Position numbers and translations under genes: made by a program. Under the pieces are notes generated by a model. The model was given only the letters and a program-made list of their open reading frames with translations, had not been told where the DNA came from and made no database searches. 64,000 nt of DNA, taken from assembly GCA_963752745.1 (NCBI GenBank), contig CAVWAK010000037.1, positions 1 through 64,000 on the forward strand, read 5' to 3'. Position 1 is the first letter of the stretch, and each line of letters starts with the position of its first letter. Shown here piece by piece: positions 48,244 through 56,421 of this stretch. Source of the stretch: Thiogranum sp963752745 (GTDB lineage Bacteria > Pseudomonadota > Gammaproteobacteria > DSM-19610).

Positions 48244-48285
48244 TTGACCTGCATCAAGGTGGTTTCCCGCACTTGTCTTTAGTAT
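48244..48285 (+). promoter_or_regulatory. Class II FNR-type promoter before HemN-like gene
   Basis: TTGAC-CTGC-ATCAA at 48244-48257 matches the FNR/Anr consensus TTGAT-N4-ATCAA at 9 of 10 positions. A -10-like TAGTAT lies at 48280-48285. With a start of transcription about 7 bases later, the box centre is near -41.5, the classic position for activation by FNR. It lies 57 bp before the ATG at 48315. Confidence 0.75.
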
Positions 48286-48314
48286 CGCGATCGTGCGAAC
48301 AAAGAAGACAGGCC

Positions 48315-49538
48315 ATGGAAAATCCTGCTGATAAAGACTGTGAAGTGGTGTGTCTGCCCGGCATAATCGAGCAGCCGTATGGTCTGTATCCGGGGTTCGA
48401 CGCATTCTCAAGTGACTACACGGCGGACGACTATCGTGAGTGGGTGAGCCAAAGTAATGGTGATCCTTTGCCGGCGCCTCTGTCGGTGTATGTTCAGGAC
48501 AACCTGTTTCTGGAAAGTCGCCTGCACTCAGCTGCTGCAATTCAGCACGAGTTGCTGATGCAGGGGCATCTGATTGATTCCGATCGTCCAATGCGGCAGC
48601 TGTTCTTCTCGGGCAGCATGCTTACCGCGTACAGCGACGATCAGCTGTACCAGTTGATCGAGAATGTTCGGGATGCTTTCACTGTCGATTCTGAAAGTCT
48701 GACAGACTGGTGCGCAAGTTCCGGCGAGACACTGCTGTTACCCGTGCGCTTGAGGTTGCTCAAGGTTCTTGGTTTCAACGGGGTTCGTTTTACCTGTCAA
48801 AACGGGGTTTGCCCACACTCAAATCTGAAAGAGCTGATAGCTACTGTGCGTGCAGCGCGAAGTGTTGGCTTTCAAACGGTGACGGTCGATTTGCCGGAGG
48901 ATATCCAGTACCAGGCGGACTCGGCAGGATCGCTTGAAACCCTGTTAAAAGAAGCAAGCCGGGTTCGCCTGATGGCGGAGGCCGGGGTGGAGCGGGTGCG
49001 CATAATCGACACCTTATACAACTGCGGTTTTCAGTCGTTGAGTGCGGGTTGGTTTGTCCATGCCGACGACCGTTGGTTACGGGCACGGGCAGAAGGCCGC
49101 TTGTTCTGGTCGCTGCTGGGATTTTCAGAGATGCCCCGCCCGGATATTATCGGCATTGGGCCAGGAGCAATTTCGGCTGTGGGCGATTGTTATGGCGCGA
49201 ATTCCTTCGTTCGCAGTTGCTATCAAGCCAGTATCAGCCAGGGCGAATTGCCGATGGTCAGTGGCCTGGAGCTGGAAGCAGACGATAGTTTGCGCCGAGA
49301 AATCATGGGGATGATTCTTGCTGCAGGTGTCATTCGTATCCGTCATATCGAGGGCAGGTGGGGCATTGGTTTTGAACAATTCTTTGCTACTGAAAGCCGC
49401 CAGCTGCGCGAGCTGGAAGGTCGTGGCTGGGTGAACTGGCAGGGAGAGGATGTTGTGATCTGTACCCAGGATCATCATGAGCTGAGCGCCTTGTGTCGAC
49501 TGTTTGACCGGCGCGTGAGGGCTGCCGAGTCAGGTTGA
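48315..49538 (+). CDS. HemN-like protein lacking the radical-SAM cysteines
   Basis: A 407-residue relative of oxygen-independent coproporphyrinogen III oxidase (HemN). It keeps the HemN N-terminal layout (YGLYPGFDAFSSDYTADDYR) and C-terminal DIIGIGPGAISAVGDCYGAN, and matches in the middle. But where HemN has the [4Fe-4S] CxxxCxxC after LSLYVHIPF, this reads LSVYVQDNLFLESRL with no Cys, and the SAM-binding GGGTP is replaced by FSGSM. It should not bind the cluster or do radical chemistry. It may bind porphyrin or haem. An FNR-type promoter precedes it. Confidence 0.8.
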   Translation: MENPADKDCEVVCLPGIIEQPYGLYPGFDAFSSDYTADDYREWVSQSNGDPLPAPLSVYVQDNLFLESRLHSAAAIQHELLMQGHLIDSDRPMRQLFFSGSMLTAYSDDQLYQLIENVRDAFTVDSESLTDWCASSGETLLLPVRLRLLKVLGFNGVRFTCQNGVCPHSNLKELIATVRAARSVGFQTVTVDLPEDIQYQADSAGSLETLLKEASRVRLMAEAGVERVRIIDTLYNCGFQSLSAGWFVHADDRWLRARAEGRLFWSLLGFSEMPRPDIIGIGPGAISAVGDCYGANSFVRSCYQASISQGELPMVSGLELEADDSLRREIMGMILAAGVIRIRHIEGRWGIGFEQFFATESRQLRELEGRGWVNWQGEDVVICTQDHHELSALCRLFDRRVRAAESG

Positions 49539-49778
49539 GCTGTCAGGGCTGCTTGTGCTGCCGTGGCAAGCCACTGGCAATAGCCCATTGAATTACATCT
49601 AAAATACGCTCAGTTTCAAGCAACTGACCGAGTTCCAGGCGCGAAATCTCACCTCTACCCGGATTCTTCAGGCGTCAGGGTCAGACTAGATGCCCCTAAA
49701 GAAAGTCCGTATAAGTGCCGAAAAATACAAGTAATTCATTATGATAACGAGGTGTTCACCGCTGCCGGTGAGTCATCC
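49539..49778. other. Intergenic region with a possible gene fragment
   Basis: About 240 bp between the HemN-like and coiled-coil genes. On the minus strand an open stretch of about 45 codons ends at about 49545 and reads EISRLELGQLLETERILDV and on to GLPRQHKQP, with no ATG start and a stop just upstream. It looks protein-like but I cannot match it. It could be a 3' fragment of a lost gene. Nothing else was seen. Confidence 0.35.
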
Positions 49779-50936
49779 ATGGAAGTGGAAACCTTTGCTC
49801 TGTTTGTAGCTTTGGAAGTGGTGCTGCTGTTTGGTGGCGCCCTGTTCCTGCTGCATCGAAAATATACCCTGCTGCGTAAACAGCTGGGCGAGCAGCAGCT
49901 CCAGGTTCAAGCGCCGGATAACTTTGATTCGATCGAATCCGGGTATTTCTCCTATCTGGAAAAAGAATTGCTCGCCACCCATGCTCGGCTTGAACAGCTC
50001 CAGGGCGAAGCGGATGCAGACGACATTCAGGTGCAGACCCTGCAGAATCGTTTAACACTGCTGGAAGCTGAAAAGCAGGTTGTTGAATCCAGTAATGACT
50101 ACCCGGATCGTCACTGGGAATTCGTACTTGAACGCTTTAAGCCTGCTATCGAAGAGCCGGAGCCTGACGATGCGGACATCGAGCAAGATACGCAGCCCGA
50201 AGAGCCAGAGAGTCAAACGGACACAAGCAGTCAGAATCTGCCGCCAGCCGGTGGCGATGCTGGCAACAGCGTGCAGGTAGAGGCGCTGCAGGATAACTTG
50301 CACCAGCAGGGCGTTACTCTCGACTCCATGAGACAGGTGTTGCAGCAGGTAAAACAGGATCCAAAGACCGAGCTTATTGATCAGCTCGAAAAACAATTAA
50401 AGGAGCTGGAACGCCGCTACCGGGAAGCCGATACCTGTATTGAGATCATGGCGCAGGAGAATGATCGTTTGCAGGAGAAAATTGATCACCGTGATTACCG
50501 TATTGGTCAGGTTGAAGCCGAAAAGACTGAAAGTGTTACCGACCTCGAAGAGCAACTTGATAAGCAGAAACGCAATATCACCGATCTGCATAATATGGTT
50601 GGTGATTTGCAGCTGGAAACTGAAAAGGCCACACAGCTGCAGGACAAGCTCGACAATTTCGAACTGGCCAGTCGCGACATGAATATGTGTGTTCAGGTGC
50701 TTGAAGAGGAAAACCAGTTCCTGCAGGAACAGATCCAGGAATTGCTCAAGGCAGATGAAAGTGGATCGGTGTATGACAAAGCGGAGGAACAGAAAGACCC
50801 GGCAGAGTTAGAGGCGCAGATCGAAGCGCTGCGCGCCGAGCTGGGCGAAAAAGAGCACAGAGTCCGTGAAGCAGAAGAAAAATATGCGGCAATGGAGCAG
50901 GAGTACCTGACGCTTTACGAAGCGGCGAATGCTTGA
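49779..50936 (+). CDS. Membrane-anchored coiled-coil protein
   Basis: A 385-residue protein with one N-terminal transmembrane helix (FALFVALEVVLLFGGALFLL), a short acidic low-complexity region (EEPEPDDADIEQDTQPEEPE) and a long C-terminal coiled coil (about 175-385) rich in Glu, Gln and Leu. No catalytic domain is visible. The start is ATG 49779; the frame extends 9 codons upstream to a GTG. The layout resembles envelope scaffolds or cell-division accessory proteins. The function is unknown. Confidence 0.75.
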   Translation: MEVETFALFVALEVVLLFGGALFLLHRKYTLLRKQLGEQQLQVQAPDNFDSIESGYFSYLEKELLATHARLEQLQGEADADDIQVQTLQNRLTLLEAEKQVVESSNDYPDRHWEFVLERFKPAIEEPEPDDADIEQDTQPEEPESQTDTSSQNLPPAGGDAGNSVQVEALQDNLHQQGVTLDSMRQVLQQVKQDPKTELIDQLEKQLKELERRYREADTCIEIMAQENDRLQEKIDHRDYRIGQVEAEKTESVTDLEEQLDKQKRNITDLHNMVGDLQLETEKATQLQDKLDNFELASRDMNMCVQVLEEENQFLQEQIQELLKADESGSVYDKAEEQKDPAELEAQIEALRAELGEKEHRVREAEEKYAAMEQEYLTLYEAANA

Positions 50937-50996
50937 TCTGACGGGCGGTATAACAGGTTGCCCGGGGAACATCCTGGCTCAGCCAGTCATCGCGTG

Positions 50997-51224
50997 TTAG
51001 TCGTGGCGCTTGGTAGGCCTTGCAATCAGAACTAAAGCTATCAGTACAGCGCTGACCAGTACCCAGGCTTCCGGCATCAATAAATCAACTGACCGACCTG
51101 ATACATTATTAATGTCTGTAATCGGAGCGCCTTTGGATGGATCTACTGCAGCACTAACGTGTAATGAAATGGAACCTAAACCAAGGGCCATACTTCGAAC
51201 GGCATGGCGTAAATCTAAACTCAT
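50997..51224 (-). CDS. Small secreted protein with PEP-CTERM-like tail
   Basis: A 75-residue protein. The N-terminus (SMALGLGSISLHVSAA) could be a signal peptide, a short Ser/Asn-containing segment follows, and the C-terminus is MPEAWVLVSAVLIALVLIAR followed by PTKRHD. A Pro-Glu before a hydrophobic helix and basic end is the layout of PEP-CTERM exosortase signals, though the second Pro is Ala here. The start has AGGGG upstream. No exosortase gene is in this window. It could simply be a small membrane protein. Confidence 0.5.
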   Translation of the reverse strand: MSLDLRHAVRSMALGLGSISLHVSAAVDPSKGAPITDINNVSGRSVDLLMPEAWVLVSAVLIALVLIARPTKRHD

Positions 51225-51434
51225 GTAACTACTGCCCCTTCACTGAAGCAACGATTATAGGCGGAAAGCCTTCTTAAACAAATCCCACTCTTCAGCTTGA
51301 TTATAGCAAGTCTCAGGCTAACAAGCATTGTGGGATTCACTTATGGGCGTTCACCAGGAGTGATTGTCGCAAGGATTCAATCTATGTTCAAACCCGGAAG
51401 TTCGTAGCAATCTACAGGAGGGTGGTGTCACCTG

Positions 51435-52658
51435 TTAAAGATAGGTGCGCTCCACATATTCGTTGACCAATTGTTGAAACTCTTCGGCAATACTGTCGCC
51501 TTTTAGCGTCACCGTTTTTTCACCATCTATATATACCGGTGCCACAGGTCGTTCACCGGTTCCTGGCAGGCTGATGCCGATATTGGCGTGTTTGCTTTCG
51601 CCGGGACCGTTGACCACGCAACCCATGACGGCAACTTTCATGTCTTCAACGCCGGGGTGTTTGTCGTGCCAGATGGGCATCTGTTCGCGTAGATAGCTCT
51701 GAATATCCTGGGCCAGCCGTTGAAAATAGTCGCTTGATGTACGCCCGCAGCCAGGGCATGCAATAACACTGGGTGTAAAGGAGCGCAGTCCCATGGACTG
51801 CAGGATTTCCTGTGCGACAACAACTTCCTGTGTGCGGCTGCCACCAGGTTCGGGTGTCAGTGAGATGCGAATAGTGTCGCCGATACCCTGTTGCAACAAA
51901 ACAGCTAGTGCGGCTGTCGATGCAACGATACCCCTGGCGCCCATACCGGCCTCTGTCAGTCCCAGGTGCAGTGCGTAGTCGCAGTGTGTTGCGAGTGCCT
52001 GGTAGACGGCAATCAGGTCCTGTACGCCGCTCATTTTCACCGAGAGAATAATTTTGTCTTTGCCGAGGCCCAGTTCTTCGGCACGCTGTGCGTTGTCCAG
52101 CGCCGAGGTCACCATGGCCTCATGGATAATCTCCCGGGAGTCTTTTGGTGCCGAGCGACGGGTATTCTCGTCCATAAGGCGTACCACCAGTTCCTGGTCG
52201 AGGCTGCCCCAGTTGACCCCAATGCGTACCGGCTTGTCATAACGACAGGCAGTCTCGATCATGGTGGCGAACTGTTCATCTCTCTTTTTGCCGCGCCCGA
52301 CATTGCCGGGGTTAATGCGGTACTTTGCCAGTGCTTCGGCACAGGCCGGGTGGTTGGTGAGCAGTTTGTGTCCGTTGAAGTGGAAGTCTCCAATCAGAGG
52401 TACATTTACGCCCTGTGCATCCAGTTGTTCGCGTATCTCTGCTACAGCCCGCGCGGCCTCTTCGCTGTTTACAGTGATGCGCACCAGTTCCGAACCCGCT
52501 TGCGCAAGCTGTGCTACCTGGCGGGTGGTTGCGGCAATATCGGCGGTATCGGTATTGGTCATGGACTGCACGACAACCGGTGCGCTACCGCCCACTAATA
52601 TAGAGCCAACGCTAACCGGCTGGGTTGGATGGCGGTGAAAGTGCTGGGAGTTATTCAT
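51435..52658 (-). CDS. ispG: 4-hydroxy-3-methylbut-2-enyl diphosphate synthase (IspG)
   Basis: A 407-residue [4Fe-4S] enzyme of the MEP isoprenoid pathway. Cluster ligands are in ACPGCGRTS and MGCVVNGPGE, and the barrel has VVVQSMTNTDT near the N-terminus. ErpA, also in the window, is the known cluster donor in E. coli. It stands alone; the expected neighbours hisS and the pilF/rodZ group are not here. Confidence 0.95.
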   Translation of the reverse strand: MNNSQHFHRHPTQPVSVGSILVGGSAPVVVQSMTNTDTADIAATTRQVAQLAQAGSELVRITVNSEEAARAVAEIREQLDAQGVNVPLIGDFHFNGHKLLTNHPACAEALAKYRINPGNVGRGKKRDEQFATMIETACRYDKPVRIGVNWGSLDQELVVRLMDENTRRSAPKDSREIIHEAMVTSALDNAQRAEELGLGKDKIILSVKMSGVQDLIAVYQALATHCDYALHLGLTEAGMGARGIVASTAALAVLLQQGIGDTIRISLTPEPGGSRTQEVVVAQEILQSMGLRSFTPSVIACPGCGRTSSDYFQRLAQDIQSYLREQMPIWHDKHPGVEDMKVAVMGCVVNGPGESKHANIGISLPGTGERPVAPVYIDGEKTVTLKGDSIAEEFQQLVNEYVERTYL

Positions 52659-52772
52659 TTGAGTGGCTATCTGTAATCTGTCAGGTGTACATGATAGACG
52701 TACAGTCAGTTCCGGAACACCCGGGAGCCCGTTTTAATCCTCTTTCTATGTAAGGAAAAGCGTACGTCTTGC

Positions 52773-52976
52773 TTATATCCAGCGGCGTACCCTGTGCTTG
52801 TAGTGCCGATACTGCTCGCCAGATTTGTTTTCCAGGTAGCGCTCCTCGCGCGCAATCACGCCAAAGCGGATCAGCAGAATGGCTGGCAGTAACGTGGCTA
52901 ACAGCCATAGATTACCGGTCCATGCGGCGATACCCGGTTGTATCAGGCACAGGGAGACATACATGGGATTGCCGCC
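52773..52976 (-). pseudogene. C-terminal fragment of isoprenylcysteine methyltransferase-like protein
   Basis: About 67 residues from NPMYVSLCLIQPG through IAREERYLENKSGEQYRHYK then RRWI, the C-terminal half of small ICMT/PEMT-type membrane methyltransferases. The N-terminal helices and the usual R-x-x-R-H/N-P-M lead-in are missing. Upstream of about 52976 the frame changes to unrelated sequence that, on the other strand, is a LysR C-terminus. It is probably a broken gene. Confidence 0.65.
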
Positions 52977-53156
52977 CAGGCGGGATTTATGCTCAGGGAT
53001 GATATCCAGGCAGGGCGGCTGGAGCAGTTGCTGCCTGATTATGATTGCGGTGCGGCAGGTATGTACGCCGTTTGCCAGGATCGGCGTTATCAGCAGGCCA
53101 AGGTGCGCTTGTTTATCGAATGTATTGAGCAAGGGCTGAAGCAGATTCTGTACTAG
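52963..53156 (+). pseudogene. C-terminal fragment of LysR-family regulator
   Basis: About 60 residues reading AAQAGFMLRDDIQAGRLEQL then LPDYDCGAAGMYAVCQDRRY and on to QQAKVRLFIECIEQGL. This is the end of a LysR substrate-binding domain (the G-x-L-x-x-L-L-P-D-Y and K-V-R-x-F-I signatures). The helix-turn-helix and most of the sensor domain are absent. It meets the ICMT fragment head to head at about 52976. Confidence 0.65.
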
Positions 53157-53212
53157 CTGCCGCGAGAGGGGGCGCCTGTTCTGGCGCCTCGTTTGTGGAG
53201 ATTCAGGTTTGC

Positions 53213-53245
53213 TTGCATCTGTTGATTACCTGTATATACTTACAG
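53213..53245 (+). promoter_or_regulatory. lexA promoter with SOS box
   Basis: -35 TTGCAT (53213-53218), 16-bp spacer, -10 TATACT (53235-53240). CTGTATATACTTACAG (53230-53245) is a canonical LexA box overlapping the -10, so lexA represses itself and the imuAB genes behind it. Confidence 0.9.
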
Positions 53246-53277
53246 CACCACTGGATAAAAACACAGCAGGTGACTCA

Positions 53278-53895
53278 ATGGACGATCTGACGCCACGCCA
53301 GGCAGAAATCCTGGCCCTGATTCAGGAATATATTTACGAAGAAGGTTATCCTCCCACGCGCATGGAAATTGCCGAGGCTTTCGGTTTTCGCTCCCCTAAT
53401 GCAGCCGAGGAGCATCTGCGTGCTCTGGAGCGCAAGGGTGCTATCGAGTTGTTGCCAGGTTCTTCACGTGGCATCCGTGTGCTTGAAACAGAAGCTGATA
53501 TGGAAGAAGAAGGGTTGCCAGTGGTTGGGCGGGTGGCAGCCGGGGAGCCTATCCTCGCCGAGGAGCACGTTGAGGATCATTACCCTGTTGATCCGGCGCT
53601 CTTCCATCCGCGTGCGCATTATCTACTGCGTGTACGCGGCATGAGCATGAAGGATATCGGTATTATGGATGGCGATCTGCTGGCGGTTCATCGTGCCCGT
53701 ACAGCAGAGAACGGTCAGATTGTGGTGGCACGCCTGGACGATGAAGTCACTGTTAAGCGTTTCCGCCGCCGTGGTTCTATTGTCTACCTGTTACCCGAAA
53801 ACGAAGACTTCGAGCCGATTCGTGTCGACTTGCGTGAACAGTCGCTGGATATCGAAGGGCTGGGTGTCGGCATCCTGCGTAACGACAGCTTGTGA
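53278..53895 (+). CDS. lexA: LexA repressor
   Basis: A 205-residue SOS repressor. The winged helix has TRMEIAEAFGFRSPNAAEEH. The self-cleavage site lies in GRVAAGEPI (Ala-Gly). The catalytic Ser is in RGMSMKDIGI and the Lys in VTVKRF. ATG 53278 is the start; the frame is open 23 codons upstream through the SOS box. It is the first gene of a lexA-imuA-imuB unit, with a GTGA overlap to imuA. Confidence 0.95.
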   Translation: MDDLTPRQAEILALIQEYIYEEGYPPTRMEIAEAFGFRSPNAAEEHLRALERKGAIELLPGSSRGIRVLETEADMEEEGLPVVGRVAAGEPILAEEHVEDHYPVDPALFHPRAHYLLRVRGMSMKDIGIMDGDLLAVHRARTAENGQIVVARLDDEVTVKRFRRRGSIVYLLPENEDFEPIRVDLREQSLDIEGLGVGILRNDSL

Positions 53896-54575
53896 GTCTC
53901 GACCATCTCCTGCAGCGTACTGATATCTGGCGTGGCGGTCAGTTAGCTACTGCGGTCAGTGCAGTACCCAGTGGTTACGCTGAACTGGACGAGTTGCTTC
54001 CCGGCGGCGGTTGGCCCCGGGGCGCATTGACAGATATTCTGATGGCTCGTCAGGGTATCGGTGCCTTGCGTCTGCTGATGCCGGCGCTGTCACAACTCAG
54101 CCATGACGATCGCTGGATCTGCTGGGTGGCGCCGCCGCATATCCCTTATGCGCCGGCACTGATGGCAGCGGGCATTGATTTGTCCCGTGTGCTGCTGGTG
54201 CACCCGAAGGGGCAGCAGGACGGTATGTGGGCTGTCGAACAAAGTCTGCGTTCCGGCAATTGCAGTGCGGTATTGGCCTGGCCGGCATTGAGTGATGCCG
54301 GCGTGCTACGGCGCCTGCAGCTGGCAGCGGAAGCAGGAGATGCGCTGGGCTTTTTGTTCCGCTCGCAGCGTTTTGTTGATCGGCCGTCACCGGCGGCGTT
54401 GCGCATCCAGCTGGATACACAGAGTGACAGCAGGCTGTCGGTTTCTATTCTCAAGCGTCGCGGTGGCTGGTCAGCTGGTCCAGTGCAGCTTGACACTACT
54501 TTGCATCATGGCGCACTGGCTTTGCATTCGCATACCGCAACTGCCGCTGGCTGTTTTCAGTCGCGGTGGCAGTAA
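53892..54575 (+). CDS. imuA: ImuA-type RecA/SulA-like mutasome protein
   Basis: A 227-residue protein with a degenerate RecA-like fold (PSGYAELDELLPGGGWPRGA, then HDDRWICWVAPP). ImuA works with ImuB and DnaE2 in error-prone repair. It starts at GTG 53892 overlapping the lexA stop. The imuB start lies inside it. Confidence 0.88.
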   Translation: MSLDHLLQRTDIWRGGQLATAVSAVPSGYAELDELLPGGGWPRGALTDILMARQGIGALRLLMPALSQLSHDDRWICWVAPPHIPYAPALMAAGIDLSRVLLVHPKGQQDGMWAVEQSLRSGNCSAVLAWPALSDAGVLRRLQLAAEAGDALGFLFRSQRFVDRPSPAALRIQLDTQSDSRLSVSILKRRGGWSAGPVQLDTTLHHGALALHSHTATAAGCFQSRWQ

Positions 54576-55938
54576 GCGTCAGCCACTGGCAGTCAGCCAT
54601 CAGGGGCGACGAGCCAGTGTGCTGTTCTGTAATGCGGCGGCACGTGAGCGAGGTATCCAGCCGGGCCTTACAGTTGCGGCGGCGCGTGCCCTGGCTCACG
54701 ACCTGGTGGTTCAGTCTCGTAACGGCCGTGCAGAGCAGCAGGCCTTGCAGGGTCTGGCGGCCTGGGCCTACCAGTTTAGTTCTCAGCTAAGTCTCTACCC
54801 TCCGGGCGAGCTATTGCTCGAGGTGCAGGGCAGTTTGTCCCTGTTTGGCGGGCGCGACGCGTTGTTTGCCAGTATAAGGTCTGGTCTGGCCGAACTGGGT
54901 TATAGCGCCTGGTTGGCCAGTGCACCAACACCACTGGCGGCGCTCAGCCTGGCGCGCTGCGACAGCGAACAACATATTGATGGTCTCCAGAATATCGCTG
55001 CTGCACTCGCATCTTTGCCGGTTTCTGTACTCGACTGGGAACAGGTATTGCTCGATCGCCTCAATGGCATCGGCGTGCGTCGGCTGGATGACTTGTTACG
55101 CTTGCCTCGCGATGGCCTGGCGTGCCGCTTTGGTCAGCAAAGTCTGCTTTATCTCGATCGCATGATGGGTCGTTGTCCGCATCCACAAACGCTTTATCAA
55201 CCACCGCAGGTGTTCAGTCGACACTTGTTGTTGCCTGCCGAAGTCTGCCAGGCGGAGGGGTTGTTATTTGTCCTGCAAAGGCTGCTACTGGAAATGTGTG
55301 GCTGGTTGCAGGGGCTGGGTGTGGCGGTACAGCAGGTTGATATACGTCTTCTGCATAGAGAGGCGGAGGCAACGCGATTGAGTATAGGTGTCTATAAGCC
55401 GACCCGCGATGCAGCACAGTTAAATACCTTGTTGCGCGAGCATCTTGACCGCCTCGTGTTGCAGTCAGCAGTTATAGAAGTCGAACTCAAGGCTGGAGAA
55501 ACAGTGCGGCTGGATGATCAGGCACAGGATCTGTTTGATACAGCAGAACGGCCGGATGCCATTGATTTGCTTGATCGGCTGCGTGCCCGTCTGGGCGATG
55601 AAGCGGTTACTGGTATTAGTGCTGTTGCCGAGCACCGTCCTGAATACGCCTGGCGTTACAGTGTGCCCGGAGATAGTCAAAAAGACAGCAATGGTCTGCA
55701 AAGACCGTTGTGGCTGTTATCTGTGCCACGACCACTTAAAACGCAGCATGGTCATCCGCTTTTGCAAGGCCGCTTACAGCTGAGACCGGACAGGGAACGC
55801 ATAGAGTCCGGCTGGTGGGATGAGCGTGATATGGCACGCGACTATTATATCGCCACAACGGCATCCGGTTCGTGTTACTGGGTGTATCATGAGTTGACGG
55901 GTGAGCACGGGTGGTTTCTGCAGGGTGTGTTCGAATAA
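54508..55938 (+). CDS. imuB: ImuB, Y-family polymerase-like protein
   Basis: A 476-residue protein with a Y-family polymerase fold (LCIRIPQLPLAVF, then VLFCNAAARERGIQPGLTVA) but without the catalytic Asp/Glu cluster of active Pol IV. This is as known for ImuB, which serves as an adaptor. The start is ATG 54508, overlapping imuA by 68 bp. The C-terminal domain matches ImuB length. dnaE2, the third partner, is not within the window. Confidence 0.9.
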   Translation: MAHWLCIRIPQLPLAVFSRGGSKRQPLAVSHQGRRASVLFCNAAARERGIQPGLTVAAARALAHDLVVQSRNGRAEQQALQGLAAWAYQFSSQLSLYPPGELLLEVQGSLSLFGGRDALFASIRSGLAELGYSAWLASAPTPLAALSLARCDSEQHIDGLQNIAAALASLPVSVLDWEQVLLDRLNGIGVRRLDDLLRLPRDGLACRFGQQSLLYLDRMMGRCPHPQTLYQPPQVFSRHLLLPAEVCQAEGLLFVLQRLLLEMCGWLQGLGVAVQQVDIRLLHREAEATRLSIGVYKPTRDAAQLNTLLREHLDRLVLQSAVIEVELKAGETVRLDDQAQDLFDTAERPDAIDLLDRLRARLGDEAVTGISAVAEHRPEYAWRYSVPGDSQKDSNGLQRPLWLLSVPRPLKTQHGHPLLQGRLQLRPDRERIESGWWDERDMARDYYIATTASGSCYWVYHELTGEHGWFLQGVFE

Positions 55939-56063
55939 AATATTTACCCGGTATGGGGTGGCGCCCGTACAATGCGGGTAGCGCTGGAGAGACATGCTGA
56001 TGAGCGGCCGTTGTAGTTGATAGCTCAGTAACGATTGCAAACAAAACGGGAGTAAGTATCCAC

Positions 56064-56402
56064 ATGAAGATCGCCTATATTTTTTCAACTCAGGGACATA
56101 CGGTTTCATTCAAACTGGGGAAAATGATACTGCCGCAGCTGGAAAATGATGCGCACGGTGTTGAAGTGGTCGGGATGTTTTTTTTTGAAGACAATAACTA
56201 CGTCATGCTGAAAGGCAATCCCATTGGTGAACGGCTGGCAAAAGTGGCCAGGGAAAAGGGTATGCTGCTGATGGGGTGTGATCAGTGCTGTGATGAACGT
56301 GATATTACCGACAAGCTGGTGGACGGTGCAGTCGTAGGCTGTTTCCCCAACCTTTATGGGGCGCTGGCAGGCAATCCACCGGACCAGGTCATTACTCTCT
56401 AG
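56064..56402 (+). CDS. DsrE-like protein (SaoD-type)
   Basis: A 112-residue protein with the N-terminus MKIAYIFSTQGHTVSFKLG and a DsrE-type fold. A cysteine-rich loop reads MGCDQCCDERD, and VGCFPNLYGALAGNPPDQVI closes it. From memory this matches a DsrE-related group named SaoD. DsrE relatives carry sulfur as persulfide on Cys. No sulfur-oxidation genes adjoin. It is a single gene between imuB and the convergent aminotransferase. Confidence 0.7.
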   Translation: MKIAYIFSTQGHTVSFKLGKMILPQLENDAHGVEVVGMFFFEDNNYVMLKGNPIGERLAKVAREKGMLLMGCDQCCDERDITDKLVDGAVVGCFPNLYGALAGNPPDQVITL

Positions 56403-56421
56403 TTTACGGTGGCTATGTGGT

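Noticed and set aside
49676..49697. CAGGGTCAGACTAGATGCCC, faintly like the rrn element core
   Set aside because: Only about 9 bases shared and no inverted partner; chance similarity cannot be excluded.
48225..49778. Integrative element at tRNA-Thr
   Set aside because: No integrase and no repeat of the tRNA 3' end found in the following sequence.
52681..52908. 75-codon minus-strand frame upstream of ispG
   Set aside because: Shadow of the ICMT fragment, which has clear family sequence in another frame.
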